64,000 bases of DNA from Thermocatellispora tengchongensis (GTDB taxonomy: Bacteria > Actinomycetota > Actinomycetes > Streptosporangiales > Streptosporangiaceae): assembly GCF_014202315.1 (NCBI RefSeq), contig NZ_JACHGN010000007.1, positions 70,569-134,568 of the forward strand. The letters run 5' to 3'. The notes under the pieces are model-generated. The model was not told the origin of the DNA, did no database searches, and saw only the letters and a program-made list of their open reading frames with translations. A program made the translations under genes and the position numbers. Shown in pieces: positions 7,625 to 17,513 of this stretch. How positions within the stretch are numbered: the first letter of the stretch is position 1; every line of letters starts with the position of its first letter.

Positions 7625-8730
7625 TTCCCGACGGAGTGCGCGCGCTGGCCGAGCGGCTGGACTCCGTGCCCGCCTACGTCTACGACCTGCCGGGCCTGGA
7701 CGCGCACGCGGCGGCGGTGCGGGCGGCGCTGCCGGGCACCGAGCTGTACTACGCGGTCAAGGCCAACCCCGATCCCCGGCTGCTGGAGACCCTGGCCCCG
7801 CACGTGGACGGGTTCGAGGTGTCCTCCGGCGGCGAGCTGGCGCACGTGCGGGCCTGCCGGCCGGGGGCGCCGATCGCCTTCGGCGGGCCGGGCAAGACCG
7901 ATGCCGAGCTGGCCATGGCCCCCGGGGTCGCCCGGCTGCACGTCGAGAGCCCCGGCGAGCTGCGCCGCCTGCTCGCCCGCGACGGGCAGCCGGTGGACGT
8001 GCTGCTCCGGCTGAACCTGGACGTCCCGGTGGCCGGGGCCGTGCTGGCGATGGGCGGCGGCGCGACCCCGTTCGGCATGGACGGCGAGGGCGTCGCCGAG
8101 TGCCTGGACCTGCTCGGGGCGGGCGGCCGGGTGCGGCTGCGCGGCGTGCACGCTCACCTGGCCAGCGGCCTGGACGCGCCCGCGCTGCTGGACCTGGCCC
8201 GCGCGGTGCTGGCCGAGGGCCGGCGGCTCGGCCTGCCCGAGGTGGTGCTCGGCGGCGGCATGGCGGTGTCGTACACCGACCCGGCGGCCCGGTTCGACTG
8301 GGCGGCGTACGGCGCGGGCCTGGCCGGGCTGCGCGCGCCGGGCGAGACGCTGCGGATCGAGCCGGGGCGCGCGCTCACGGCGTACTGCGGCTGGTACGTC
8401 ACCCGGGTGCTGGACCTCAAGCGGGTGCACGGCGAGGTGTTCGCGGTGGTCGCGGGAGGCACCCACCACCTGCGCACCCCCGTGGCCAAGGGCCACGACC
8501 AGCCGTTCGCGGTGCTGCCGACCGGCGCGGGCCAGGAGGTCAGCGACGCCCCGGTGACCGTGGTCGGCCAGCTCTGCACGCCCAAGGACGTGCTGGCCCG
8601 CCGGGTGCCGGTCGCCTCGCTGCGGCCCGGCGACACGATCGCCTTCGCCATGGCCGGGGCGTACGCCTACACGATCTCCCACCACGACTTCCTGATGCAC
8701 CCGAAGCCGGCCTTCCACTACGTCACGTAG
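7621..8730 (+). CDS. PLP-dependent decarboxylase, fold type III (PvsE/SbnH-like)
   Basis: The 369-residue protein belongs to the ornithine/diaminopimelate decarboxylase family. Lys47 in YYAVKANPDP should bind pyridoxal phosphate; a Gly-rich phosphate loop (VVLGGGMAVSYTD) and RIEPGRALTA follow, and QLCTPKD supplies the C-terminal active-site Cys and Asp. In siderophore clusters such enzymes decarboxylate a citryl-amino acid intermediate (SbnH) or provide the ethanolamine unit (PvsE). The ATG overlaps the second synthetase stop. The gene ends the operon and converges on adnB, overlapping it by 8 bp, so no exporter gene follows. Confidence 0.87.
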   Translation: MIPDGVRALAERLDSVPAYVYDLPGLDAHAAAVRAALPGTELYYAVKANPDPRLLETLAPHVDGFEVSSGGELAHVRACRPGAPIAFGGPGKTDAELAMAPGVARLHVESPGELRRLLARDGQPVDVLLRLNLDVPVAGAVLAMGGGATPFGMDGEGVAECLDLLGAGGRVRLRGVHAHLASGLDAPALLDLARAVLAEGRRLGLPEVVLGGGMAVSYTDPAARFDWAAYGAGLAGLRAPGETLRIEPGRALTAYCGWYVTRVLDLKRVHGEVFAVVAGGTHHLRTPVAKGHDQPFAVLPTGAGQEVSDAPVTVVGQLCTPKDVLARRVPVASLRPGDTIAFAMAGAYAYTISHHDFLMHPKPAFHYVT

Positions 8731-11700
8731 CGTTCACGGCTTCCACCGACTCGATCAGGGCGACCAGGCCGGCGGTGTCGAGCAGATCGACCGGGCGCAC
8801 CGTCCGGTTGGCGCGTACGTAGTGGAAGGCCGCGCCGACCCGCTCCAGCGGCACCCCCGCCAGCGCGGCCCAGGCCAGCCGGTACGCCGCGAGCTGCACC
8901 GACGCGGCCCTGGCCGCCTTGCCGCGCGGGGGCTCGCCGGTCTTCCAGTCCACCACCTCGTACGCCCCGTCGGGCGTGGCGAACACCGCGTCCATCCGGC
9001 CGCGCACCACCCGGTCGGCGATCACGGTCTCGAACGGGACCTCCATGTCCAGCGGCTCCCGCCCGGCCCACTCGCTCTGCTCGAACCGCTCCTGGAGCTC
9101 GGCCAGGCGCACATCGGCCTCGGCGATGTCGTCGGAGGCGCCGGGCAGGTCCAGCTCGTCCAGCAGCCGCTGCTGGCCCCACCGCTGCTCCAGCCAGCGG
9201 TGGAACGCCGTGCCCCGCCTGGCCAGCGGCGCCGGCTTGGCCGGCACCGGGCGGCGTACGCGCCGGGCCAGCTCGGCGGGGTCGGCGGCCAGGGTGACGA
9301 GCTGTGAGACGGTCAGCCGCTCGGGCAGCTCCACGATCGTCGCGGGCCTGCGGCGCACCCGCTCCCGCTCGCGCAGCAGCAGCTCGGTGTCGCGCTGCCA
9401 CGCCTCCATCCGCTCCCGCTCCCTCTCCCGCAGCGGGGTGTGCTCGTCGCCGGGCGAGGATCGGCCGTCGAGGGCGGCCTCGACCAGGCGGGCGCCGTCG
9501 AGCATGGCCTCGTAGCGGGCGCCCTCGGGGGTGACCGGCCAGATCGCCTGGGCGGGCTCGGCGAGCAGGGGGTTGGCCGCGCCCTCCTCCGGGTCGGGGG
9601 CCCAGTGGGCGACCCGGCCGCAGGTCTCGCGGATCTCCAGCAGGAAGTCGGACGGCTCCAGCGGCTTGGCCGCGCTCCCCCACCGGTAGCCGGAGGCGAT
9701 GAGCAGGTAGTGGGCCCGGGTCACCGCGACGTACGCCAGGCGCCGCTCCTCCATCAGGTCGCGCTCGCGGCACTCCTCGTCGAAGGCCGCCAGCTCCTCC
9801 TTGGTCAGCCCGCCCAGCCGGGGCAGGTCGCGGGCGTCGCCGCGCAGCGGGTACGGCAGCTTGCGCGGGTTCTCGGTCCAGCGCGGCGAGGTGACCGGCC
9901 TGGCGGGAAAGACCGTGCCGGTGGCCAGGGCGCCCGACTTGGAGCGGAGCTGCGACAGGCCCGGCACGACCACGACCGGCCACTCCAGGCCCTTGGAGGC
10001 GTGGATGGTCATCAGCTTGACGCTGTTGCTCTCGCCGACCCGCCCGGCGTCCAGGCCGTTCTCCTCCTCGTCGGCCGCCTTCAGGTAGGCCAGGAACGCG
10101 CCCAGCGTCGGGTCCTCGGCGTCGCCGGCGAAGCGGGCGGCGGCGTCCAGGAACGCGTCCAGGTCGGCGCGGGCGGCGAACGCCCCGGCCGGGCCCGCCT
10201 GCGCGGCCACCTCGACGTCCAGGCCGGAGCGGCGCTCGATCTCGGTGATCAGGTCGGGCAGCGGCTGCCCCGCGTGCGCGCGCAGGGCGCGCAGCTCCTG
10301 CGCCATCGCCACCAGCCGGATGCGGGCCAGCGGGGAGAACTTCTCCAGCCACTCCGGGCGGTCGGGCAGCTCGTCCAGGGCGTCCACCAGGCTGCCGCGC
10401 TCCTCGGCCATGTCGGCCACGACCTGGTCCAGCGGGTCGCCGTCGGGGACGGGGCCGTCGGGGTCGTCGCGGTGCAGCTCGCGGTTCAGCTCGCGGGCCA
10501 GGTCGCCCAGGGTCTTCAGGTCGGCCGGGCCGACGCGCCAGCGGGGTCCGGCGAGCAGGCGGACGAGCGCGTCGCCGGCGGTCGGGTCGTACAGGACGCG
10601 GAGGGTGGCCACGACATCGGCGACCTCGGGCACGGTGAGCAGCCCGCCCAGGCCGACCACCTCGACCGGCACCCCGCGCTCCTCCAGCGCCCGGCGGATC
10701 GCGGGGAACTGCGCGCGGCGGCGCGCCAGGATCGCGATGTCGGCCGGCTGGAGCGCCTGCGGCGGGCCCCAGTTGCTCGGCTTGGCGCGGTCGCGCTCGC
10801 CCTCGCCCCACGGCAGCCCGTCGGGGGCGGTCTCCTTGCCCAGCAGCCCGAGCACGCCCTCGGCGATCCAGCGGGCCTCATCCTCGGCGGTCTCATGGAA
10901 GGCGCACAGCACCCGGCCCCGGTCCACCCGGTTCGGGCCGGGCACGAGCACCGACACCTCGCGGGCCTCCATGCGCAGCGGGAGCTGCACCCGGGCCGCC
11001 ACGTCGAGCACCCGGTCGCCGTTGCGGAAGCTGACCGACAGGCGGCGTACCGGGGCCTCGTCGCCGCTGGCGGTGCGGAAGTCGGTGGCGAAGCGGGTCA
11101 GGTTGCCCGCGGAGGCGCCGCGCCAGCCGTAGATCGACTGGCACGGGTCGCCCACGGCCGTCACCGGGTGCCCGCCGCCGAACAGCGAGCGGAGCAGCAC
11201 GAGCTGGGCGTGGCTGGTGTCCTGGTACTCGTCCAGCAGCACCACGCTGAACCGGTCGCGCTCGATCCGCCCCACCTCCGGGTGGTTGGCGGCGATGCGC
11301 GCGGCCAGGGCCATCTGGTCGCCGTAGTCGATGACCTCGCGCGCCTTCTTCAGCCGCGCGTACGCCTCCACGAGCGGCAGCAGTTGCTCGCGGGCGCGCT
11401 GCACGGCCAGCGGGCGACGCTGGGCCAGCGTGGTCCGGCCGGGCGCCTCGGCCAGCTTCTGCGCCAGCCACTCGCCCAGCTCGCGTACGTCGCCGGGGCC
11501 GCGCAGGTGCTCGGCCATCTCGCCGGCCAGGTCCAGCACGGCCCGGGTGACGGTCGCCGGGCCCCAGTCGAGGTGCTCCATCGGGCCGTCGTACATGCTG
11601 ACCACCCGGGTGGCCATCTGCCAGGAGACGGCGGGCGGGACCAGGCGCATGGTCGGCTCCAGCGCCTCGCGCAGGGCGTGGTCGGTGACCAGGCGGGCCG

Positions 11701-12064
11701 CGTAGGAGTGGTAGGTGGAGACCGTGGGCTCCTCGTCCAGCAGCTCCGGCGGCACCAGCTTGGCCTCGGCGAGCCCGGCCAGGCGCTTGCGCACCCGCGC
11801 CAGCAGCTCGGCGGCGGCCTTGCGGGTGAAGGTGAGCCCGAGCACCCGCTCCGGGCGCACCAGCCCGTTGGCCACCAGCCAGACCACCCGCCCGGCCATG
11901 GTCTCGCTCTTGCCCGACCCGGCGCCCGCCATCACCACCATCGGTTCGAGCGGGGCCTCGATCACCGCGGCCTGCTCGGGCGTGGGCGGCAGGATGCCCA
12001 GGCGCTCGGCCAGCTCGACCGCGCGCAGCGGGCCGGGGGACTCGTTCAGCACACCCGTCAGCAC
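8723..12064 (-). CDS. adnB: AdnB-type helicase-nuclease subunit
   Basis: The 1113-residue protein is a UvrD-like SF1 helicase fused to a C-terminal RecB-type nuclease. The Walker A motif is AGAGSGKS (with a Q motif TPEQAAVIEA), motif II is LLDEYQDTSHAQ, and the nuclease has GRMDAVF, VVDWKTGEPP and QLAAYRLAW. Mycobacterial AdnA-AdnB resects double-strand breaks with both subunits carrying motor and nuclease domains; length, order and motifs agree. The GTG at 12064 overlaps the adnA stop (GTGTGCTGA); a second GTG at 12052 is possible. The gene converges on the siderophore operon. Confidence 0.9.
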   Translation of the reverse strand: MLTGVLNESPGPLRAVELAERLGILPPTPEQAAVIEAPLEPMVVMAGAGSGKSETMAGRVVWLVANGLVRPERVLGLTFTRKAAAELLARVRKRLAGLAEAKLVPPELLDEEPTVSTYHSYAARLVTDHALREALEPTMRLVPPAVSWQMATRVVSMYDGPMEHLDWGPATVTRAVLDLAGEMAEHLRGPGDVRELGEWLAQKLAEAPGRTTLAQRRPLAVQRAREQLLPLVEAYARLKKAREVIDYGDQMALAARIAANHPEVGRIERDRFSVVLLDEYQDTSHAQLVLLRSLFGGGHPVTAVGDPCQSIYGWRGASAGNLTRFATDFRTASGDEAPVRRLSVSFRNGDRVLDVAARVQLPLRMEAREVSVLVPGPNRVDRGRVLCAFHETAEDEARWIAEGVLGLLGKETAPDGLPWGEGERDRAKPSNWGPPQALQPADIAILARRRAQFPAIRRALEERGVPVEVVGLGGLLTVPEVADVVATLRVLYDPTAGDALVRLLAGPRWRVGPADLKTLGDLARELNRELHRDDPDGPVPDGDPLDQVVADMAEERGSLVDALDELPDRPEWLEKFSPLARIRLVAMAQELRALRAHAGQPLPDLITEIERRSGLDVEVAAQAGPAGAFAARADLDAFLDAAARFAGDAEDPTLGAFLAYLKAADEEENGLDAGRVGESNSVKLMTIHASKGLEWPVVVVPGLSQLRSKSGALATGTVFPARPVTSPRWTENPRKLPYPLRGDARDLPRLGGLTKEELAAFDEECRERDLMEERRLAYVAVTRAHYLLIASGYRWGSAAKPLEPSDFLLEIRETCGRVAHWAPDPEEGAANPLLAEPAQAIWPVTPEGARYEAMLDGARLVEAALDGRSSPGDEHTPLRERERERMEAWQRDTELLLRERERVRRRPATIVELPERLTVSQLVTLAADPAELARRVRRPVPAKPAPLARRGTAFHRWLEQRWGQQRLLDELDLPGASDDIAEADVRLAELQERFEQSEWAGREPLDMEVPFETVIADRVVRGRMDAVFATPDGAYEVVDWKTGEPPRGKAARAASVQLAAYRLAWAALAGVPLERVGAAFHYVRANRTVRPVDLLDTAGLVALIESVEAVNAT

Positions 12065-15000
12065 ACCTGGCCCCCGGCGTCGTTGACGGGGCAGCTCGCG
12101 CGGGCGGCGCACGTACGGCAGCCGTCGTTGACCTTCGCCTGGAAGAACGGGCCCGACATGCCGACCGCGACCGTCTCGACGAGGTCCTTGGCCCAGCCCG
12201 GGTCGTCGTCCTCGCCCAGCGGGCGCTGCGTCTGCTCGCGGGCGTCGCGCCCGGCCGCCTTGCCCACCTGGACCAGCGCCGCGCCGCCCGGCTCGGTCAG
12301 CCCGTGCCTGCGGAACGCGCCCAGCAGCGCGGCGAGCTGGTACACGCCGAGCTGCGGATGCCGGTCCAGGTCGGCCTGCGACGGCTTCGACCCGCCGGTC
12401 TTGATGTCGATGATCACCGCCCGGCCGTCGCCGTCGCGCTCGACCCGGTCCACCCGGCCCCGGATCTCCACGCCCTCGGCGACCATCGCCGTGAACGCCT
12501 CCTCCAGCGCGACCAGCTCGCGCGGGTTCTCCTTGTGCCAGCGTACGAACCTGCTGACCATCTGCTCGGCCACCTGGCGCTGCTTGCGGTTGAACCACGC
12601 GCCGCCGAAGTCCAGGGAGTCCCACACCTGGTCCAGCCGCTCGCCCAGCGTGTCGCCGTCGGGGGTGCCGGTCGCGGCCAGGACCGCCAGGGCGTGCACG
12701 ATCGTGCCGAGCCCCTGGGCCGCGCTGGTGCCGGCCGCGCCGACCGAGGTCTCCAGCAGCCAGCGCAGGCCGCACTTGGTGAAGCTCTCCACCGCCGAGG
12801 GCGAGATGCGCACCACGTCGTCGGGCCAGCCGAGGGGCCGGTCGTCGGTGATCGGGGTCAGGCCGTACCACTCGTCGGGGTGCGCGCCCGGCACCCCCGC
12901 CTCGGCCAGCCGGGCGAGATGGGCGGCGGCCGACTGGCGTACGCGGGCGGGGCGGGCCGGGTCGCACACCGCCTGGCGCAGGTCGGCGACCAGCGCGGAC
13001 ATGCTCAGCCAGCGCGCCCGGTCGCCGGCTCCGACCTCCTCGACACCGCCGGGGCACAGCTCCTCCAGGAACCGGGAGGGCCGCTCGTCGGTGTCCTCGC
13101 CGCCCACGGCGGTCACGACGAGCCGGCGGCGGGCCCGCGTGGCGGCCACGTAGAACAGCCGGCGCTCCTCGGCCAGCAGCTTGGACGCCAGCGCCGCCGC
13201 GGCCACGTCGGCGGCGTCCACGGCCGTGCCCCGCGACAGCTCGACCATCTGCTCGGTGCCCAGCATCGAACCGCGCAGCCGCAGGTCGGGCCAGATCCCC
13301 TCCTGCACCCCCGCGACCACCACGACGTCCCACTCCAGGCCCTTGGCCCGGTGGGCGGTGAGGATGCGCACCGACTCGCCCTCGGGGGCGTGGGCGGCCA
13401 GCGTGTTGCCCGCGATCTCCTGGGAGGCCAGGTCGTCCAGGAACACCTCGGGCCCGGCCATGGGCAGCCGGTCCACGAACCGGGCGGCCTGGTCGAACAG
13501 GGCGACGACGGCGTCCAGATCGCGGTCGGCCTGGGCTCCGCGCGCCCCGCCGCCCAGGCTCAGCTCGCTCCACCGCCTGGCCAGCCCACTGGCCTCCCAG
13601 ACCTCCCACAGCACGTCCTCGGCGGTGCCGCCGTCGGCGACGGCCCGCCGGGCGACCGCGAGCAGCCGCGACACCCGCTCGGCGGGCGCGGCCACGTGGT
13701 CCTCCACCAGCGCCAGCCCCCGGCCCTCGGCGACGGCGGCGACCAGCAGCTCCCCCGACGGCACGGCGTCGTCGTTCTCCAGGTGGGCGATCCGCAGCGC
13801 CCGGCGCAGCCGCCGCACCCCGATCATGTCGGTGCCGCCGAGCGGGCCGGTCAGCAGCTCCTCGGCCACGCTCTCGTCCAGTTCCTCGGCACGCAGGGCC
13901 ACCCGGAGCAGGGTGAGCAGGGGGCGTACGCCGGGCTCGGCCGCGAGGGGCAGCTCGTCCCCGGCCACCACGACCGGCACGCCGGCCGTGCCGAGCGCGC
14001 GGCGCAGCAGCGGCACCTGGCGTACGGCGGAGCGTACGAGCACGGCCATGCGCGACCACGGCACCCCGTCGAGGAGGTGCGCCCGGCGCAGCGCGTCGGC
14101 CACGACCGCCGCCTCCTGGCTGGCGCTGTCGGCCAGCAGCACCCGCACCTCGCCCTCGGGCGCGTCGTCCAGGGCCCGCAGGTCCCGGTGCTCCCGCCCG
14201 AGCGAGGACGGCAGCCGGGCGGCCACCCGCCGCGAGGCCGCGATCAGCCGCCCGCCCATTCTGCGGCACGTGCGCAACGCCACCACCGGCGCCTCCTGCC
14301 CGTCGGCGGTCCGGAAGCGCTGCGGGAACCCCAGGATGCCGTCCACCTCGGCCCCCCGGAACCCGTAGATGGACTGGTCCGGGTCGCCCACGGCCACCAG
14401 ATCCCGCCCGTCGCCCGCGAGCTGCCGCAGGATGAGGTCCTGGGCCGGGTCGGTGTCCTGGTACTCGTCCACGAAGATCACGTCGTACGCCGCCCGCTCC
14501 CGCGCCCGCACCTCCCCGTCGCGGCTCAGCAGCGCCCCCGCGGCCCGGATCAGCTCGGCGTAGTCCAGGGTCGGCTCCGGGTCGAGATCGAACCGCGCGT
14601 GGTAGCGCTCCAGGAACCGCCCGGCGGCCGACCAGTCGTCGCGCCCGTGCTCGCGCCCGAGCGCCGCCAGATCCTCCCCGTCGAGCCCCCGCTCGGCCGC
14701 ACGCGCGAGGAAGTCGCGCAACTCCTCCGCGAACCCCCGCGTCTTGATCACTTCCCGCAGCCGCAACGGCCAGTCCAGGGCCCCGTCCTCCACCTCGCCG
14801 TGCAGCAGCCGCCGGATCTCCAGCAGTTGCTCCGGCCCGGTCAGCAACCGCGGCGGCGGCTCCCCCGCCAGCACCGCGTCCCGCCGCAACAGCGCGTTGG
14901 CGTAGCTGTGGAACGTCAGCGCGAGCGGCGTACGCGTGGTGCGCCGCATGCGCGCGGTGATCCGCTCGCGCAGCTCGTCGGCGGCCTTCCGGCTGAAGGT

Positions 15001-15216
15001 GAGCACCAGCACCCGCTCCGGATCGACCCCCCGCCGCTCGACCCGCTCCACCACGGCCTCCACGATCGTGGTGGTCTTCCCGGTGCCCGGCCCGGCCAGC
15101 ACGAGCAGCGGCCCGCCCTCATGCTCCACCACCGCCCGCTGATGCTCGTCGAGCACAGGCGCCGCAACCGGCCCCGAGGCTCCGCTCCGCACCAAACGCC
15201 AGGTCTGACCACTCAC
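12058..15216 (-). CDS. adnA: AdnA-type helicase-nuclease subunit
   Basis: The 1052-residue protein begins with a UvrD-like motor (Q motif LDEHQRAVVEH, Walker A AGPGTGKTT, motif II VDEYQDTDPAQ, QSIYGFRG) and ends in a RecB/AddB-type nuclease (GRVDRVERD, IIDIKTGGSKP, QLGVYQLA). One Cys precedes the nuclease (KCGLRW) and C-x2-C-x5-C (CRTCAARASC) follows it, the arrangement of the AddB-type iron-sulfur staple. Partnered with the overlapping adnB gene, it should process DNA ends for recombination. The GTG start at 15216 has no strong ribosome site. Confidence 0.92.
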   Translation of the reverse strand: MSGQTWRLVRSGASGPVAAPVLDEHQRAVVEHEGGPLLVLAGPGTGKTTTIVEAVVERVERRGVDPERVLVLTFSRKAADELRERITARMRRTTRTPLALTFHSYANALLRRDAVLAGEPPPRLLTGPEQLLEIRRLLHGEVEDGALDWPLRLREVIKTRGFAEELRDFLARAAERGLDGEDLAALGREHGRDDWSAAGRFLERYHARFDLDPEPTLDYAELIRAAGALLSRDGEVRARERAAYDVIFVDEYQDTDPAQDLILRQLAGDGRDLVAVGDPDQSIYGFRGAEVDGILGFPQRFRTADGQEAPVVALRTCRRMGGRLIAASRRVAARLPSSLGREHRDLRALDDAPEGEVRVLLADSASQEAAVVADALRRAHLLDGVPWSRMAVLVRSAVRQVPLLRRALGTAGVPVVVAGDELPLAAEPGVRPLLTLLRVALRAEELDESVAEELLTGPLGGTDMIGVRRLRRALRIAHLENDDAVPSGELLVAAVAEGRGLALVEDHVAAPAERVSRLLAVARRAVADGGTAEDVLWEVWEASGLARRWSELSLGGGARGAQADRDLDAVVALFDQAARFVDRLPMAGPEVFLDDLASQEIAGNTLAAHAPEGESVRILTAHRAKGLEWDVVVVAGVQEGIWPDLRLRGSMLGTEQMVELSRGTAVDAADVAAAALASKLLAEERRLFYVAATRARRRLVVTAVGGEDTDERPSRFLEELCPGGVEEVGAGDRARWLSMSALVADLRQAVCDPARPARVRQSAAAHLARLAEAGVPGAHPDEWYGLTPITDDRPLGWPDDVVRISPSAVESFTKCGLRWLLETSVGAAGTSAAQGLGTIVHALAVLAATGTPDGDTLGERLDQVWDSLDFGGAWFNRKQRQVAEQMVSRFVRWHKENPRELVALEEAFTAMVAEGVEIRGRVDRVERDGDGRAVIIDIKTGGSKPSQADLDRHPQLGVYQLAALLGAFRRHGLTEPGGAALVQVGKAAGRDAREQTQRPLGEDDDPGWAKDLVETVAVGMSGPFFQAKVNDGCRTCAARASCPVNDAGGQVC

Positions 15217-15393
15217 AACTCAGCATTCCACCAGACCTCAAGGGAAGATCGTGCCGAGTTGCCCCCACCGCTCGTCCACAACCCCATAACCCGGCAAATC
15301 ACGCTATCGCCCCCACGGCCCATCCCAACCCCGACACGCCGCCCATACGGCTTCGGTATGCGCCCGTGGAGCCGATCGGGCCGGAACCGACGC

Positions 15394-16668
15394 TCAGGGG
15401 CCGGGCGGCGCGGGGTTCCCGTCCGTTCCATCCAGGCGGGCGGCACGGGTCAGCAGATAGCGGCGCTCGGGGAGGCTGGTCGTGAGCCGGGCCGCGGTGC
15501 GGTACTCCGCGACCGCGGCCGCCTTGTCACCGGCCTGCTCAAGCAGGTGCCCGCGTACGGCGTGCGGCCGGTGGTGCCCGGCCATCCGCTGGTCGCGGGC
15601 CGCTTTCTCCAGCAGGGCCAGGCCGGCGGCGGGGCCGTTCAGCATCGCGACCGCCACGGCGCGGTTCAACGTGACGACCGGGTTGTCGGCGAGCCGGTCG
15701 AGGACCTCGTAGAGGGCGACGATCTGCGCCCAGTCGGTGTCCTCGAAGCGCGGCGCCTCGGCGTGCACGGCGGCAATCGCGGCCTGGAGTTGGTAGGGCC
15801 CCGGCCGTCTCCGCGGCAGGGCGGCGGTCAGCAGTGCGATGCCTTCATCGATCATGGACCGGTTCCACAGGCCCCGGTCCTGTTCCGCGAGCGGCACCAG
15901 TTCGCCGTCCGGGCCGATGCGGGCCGGACGGCGGGCGTCGGTGAGCAGCATCTCCGCGAGCAGTCCGTTCACCTCGGGCACATCGGGCAGCGACCGGTGC
16001 ACCATCCGGGCCAGGCGGATCGCCTCGGCGCACAACTCGCCACGGTGCAGCGACTCCCCCGAGGTGGCGGTGTAGCCCTCGTTGAAGATGAGGTACAGCA
16101 CGTGCAGGACGACGTCGAGACGACGCGTGCGATCCTGCTCGCCGGGCATCCGGAACCGGCCGCCCGCCTCCACGATGCGTTTCTTGGCGCGGGTGATCCG
16201 CTGCGCGAGCGTCGCCTCGGGCAGCAGGAGCGCGCGGGCGATCTCGGCCGTGGTCAGGCCGCCGACCGCCCGCAGGGTGAGCGCGACCTGCGCGGGCGGG
16301 TTCAGCGCGGGGTGGCAGCACATGAACAGCAGCAGCAGACTGTCGTCCGCGTCCTCGGCGGGCGCGGCGTCGGCCGCCGGCGCCAGCAGGTCGCCGGGCA
16401 GCGCGCGCAACGCCTCCTGCTGCTCGCGCCGCCGGCGTGCCTGCTCGCTGCGCAGCAGGTCGGTCATGCGGCGAGTGGCCACGGTGGTCATCCAGCCCGG
16501 CGGATTCTCCGGCACGCCCTGGCCGGGCCACTGGGTCGCGGCCGCCAGCAGCGCCTCCTGCACCGCCTCCTCGGCCAGGTCGAAGTGGCCGTAGCGGCGG
16601 GTCAGCGCGCCGAGGACCTGCGGCGCAAGTTCGCGCAGCAGGTCCTCGATCCGCGGGGGTACGCTCAC
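15394..16668 (-). CDS. ECF42-type RNA polymerase sigma factor
   Basis: The 424-residue protein starts with sigma-70 region 2 (GHFDLAEEAVQEALLAA, PPGWMTTVATRRMTDLLRSE) and region 4 (ALTLRAVGGLTTAEIARALLLPEATLAQRITRAKKRI), then has a long C-terminal extension with a TPR-like, helical appearance (LLAEM, YQLQAAIAAVHAEA, RAVAVAM, LLEQAGDKAAAVAEYRTA). That build and the adjoining YCII/DGPF gene are the hallmark of group ECF42, which lacks a classical anti-sigma factor and uses the extension for control. The GTG start overlaps the YCII stop as GTGA. Confidence 0.92.
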   Translation of the reverse strand: MSVPPRIEDLLRELAPQVLGALTRRYGHFDLAEEAVQEALLAAATQWPGQGVPENPPGWMTTVATRRMTDLLRSEQARRRREQQEALRALPGDLLAPAADAAPAEDADDSLLLLFMCCHPALNPPAQVALTLRAVGGLTTAEIARALLLPEATLAQRITRAKKRIVEAGGRFRMPGEQDRTRRLDVVLHVLYLIFNEGYTATSGESLHRGELCAEAIRLARMVHRSLPDVPEVNGLLAEMLLTDARRPARIGPDGELVPLAEQDRGLWNRSMIDEGIALLTAALPRRRPGPYQLQAAIAAVHAEAPRFEDTDWAQIVALYEVLDRLADNPVVTLNRAVAVAMLNGPAAGLALLEKAARDQRMAGHHRPHAVRGHLLEQAGDKAAAVAEYRTAARLTTSLPERRYLLTRAARLDGTDGNPAPPGP

Positions 16669-17054
16669 ATCTCCCGGCCGGCGTCGTCCATGACCGGCCG
16701 GAGCTCCACCCGGCTCCGCACGATCGCGGCGAAGCGGGCGGCCAGCTCGACCGCCCGGTCGTGCGAGGCCACGTCGATGATCCCGAACCCGGCCAGCACC
16801 TCCTTGGCCTCGGCGTACGGCCCGTCGGAGGCGACGGGCCGCCCGTCGCGGATCTCCACCGTCATCGTGTGCGAGGGGTCGGCCAGCCCGAAGCCGGTGA
16901 CCATCTCGCCGGAGGCGGCGAGGTCGGCGTAGAACTCCGACATGGCGCGGAAGTGCTCGGCGACCTCCTCCTGAGACCAGGTCGCCTCCTTGGCCCCGAG
17001 GCCGAGGGTGTCCCAGGCCGACACGTCACCGAAGGTCATGATCATGTACTTCAT
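16665..17054 (-). CDS. YCII-related (DGPF) protein
   Basis: The 129-residue single-domain protein has the ferredoxin-like YCII fold, opening MKYMIMTFGD and carrying the DGPYAEAKEVLAGFGIIDV signature that gives the DGPF name. Its biochemical role is not established; genes of this type accompany ECF42 sigma factors. The start overlaps the DUF1579 stop (ATGA) and the stop overlaps the sigma gene, so all three are translated as one unit. Confidence 0.9.
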   Translation of the reverse strand: MKYMIMTFGDVSAWDTLGLGAKEATWSQEEVAEHFRAMSEFYADLAASGEMVTGFGLADPSHTMTVEIRDGRPVASDGPYAEAKEVLAGFGIIDVASHDRAVELAARFAAIVRSRVELRPVMDDAGREM

Positions 17055-17467
17055 CGGGCCGGCTCCTCCACCCGCGTCATGTTCGACTCGTAGCCTCCGC
17101 CCGGCCAGTGCCAGGCGCCGGTGTTGCGCACCCGATCGGCGTCGAAGGTGCCGACGAACTTGGCCGGGGAGCCCACGCCGCCGTACCAGATCGTCAACGT
17201 ATCACCGGAAAGCTGGTAGACGTACTCCAGAATCTCGCCGCTCTGCGCGAAGAAATGCGAGCGCAGTTCTCCGCTCTCGGCGTGGAGGCCGATGTATTCG
17301 ACGCCGCGGGTGGCCTCACCGTCGTGGACGAGCTCGACGTGCTGCACGAGGAAGCCGCCTCCGTCCATCCACTCGTAGCGGACCGTCCCCGACAGGCCGG
17401 GACCGTCGATGGCCCAGGTGCCGACGAGCGGTGCCAGGCTGTTCAGGGCGGTGCTGGTCGCGTTCAT
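17051..17467 (-). CDS. DUF1579-like protein of the ECF42 operon
   Basis: The 138-residue product has the lipocalin-like pattern of DUF1579 proteins (LAPLVGTWAIDG, YEWMDGGGFLVQHVE, YIGLHAESGELRSHFF). The ATG at 17467 is preceded by GAGGAGAA, a strong ribosome site, which decides against longer forms starting further upstream. It is first in an operon with the YCII protein and the ECF42 sigma factor. A small-molecule binding role is plausible from the fold but unproven. Confidence 0.8.
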   Translation of the reverse strand: MNATSTALNSLAPLVGTWAIDGPGLSGTVRYEWMDGGGFLVQHVELVHDGEATRGVEYIGLHAESGELRSHFFAQSGEILEYVYQLSGDTLTIWYGGVGSPAKFVGTFDADRVRNTGAWHWPGGGYESNMTRVEEPAR

Positions 17468-17513
17468 GAAGTTCTCCTCGGATGTGTGGTGCGGGGGCGC
17501 TTTCACTCCTTCT

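Noticed and set aside
9440-13153. A 1237-codon open frame on the plus strand
   Set aside because: It lies antisense to adnA and adnB, has low-complexity Gly/Arg/Gln composition and no domains; high GC keeps antisense frames open.
12304-16932. A 1542-codon open frame on the plus strand
   Set aside because: It runs antisense across adnA and the ECF42 operon and is an artefact of GC-rich codon usage.
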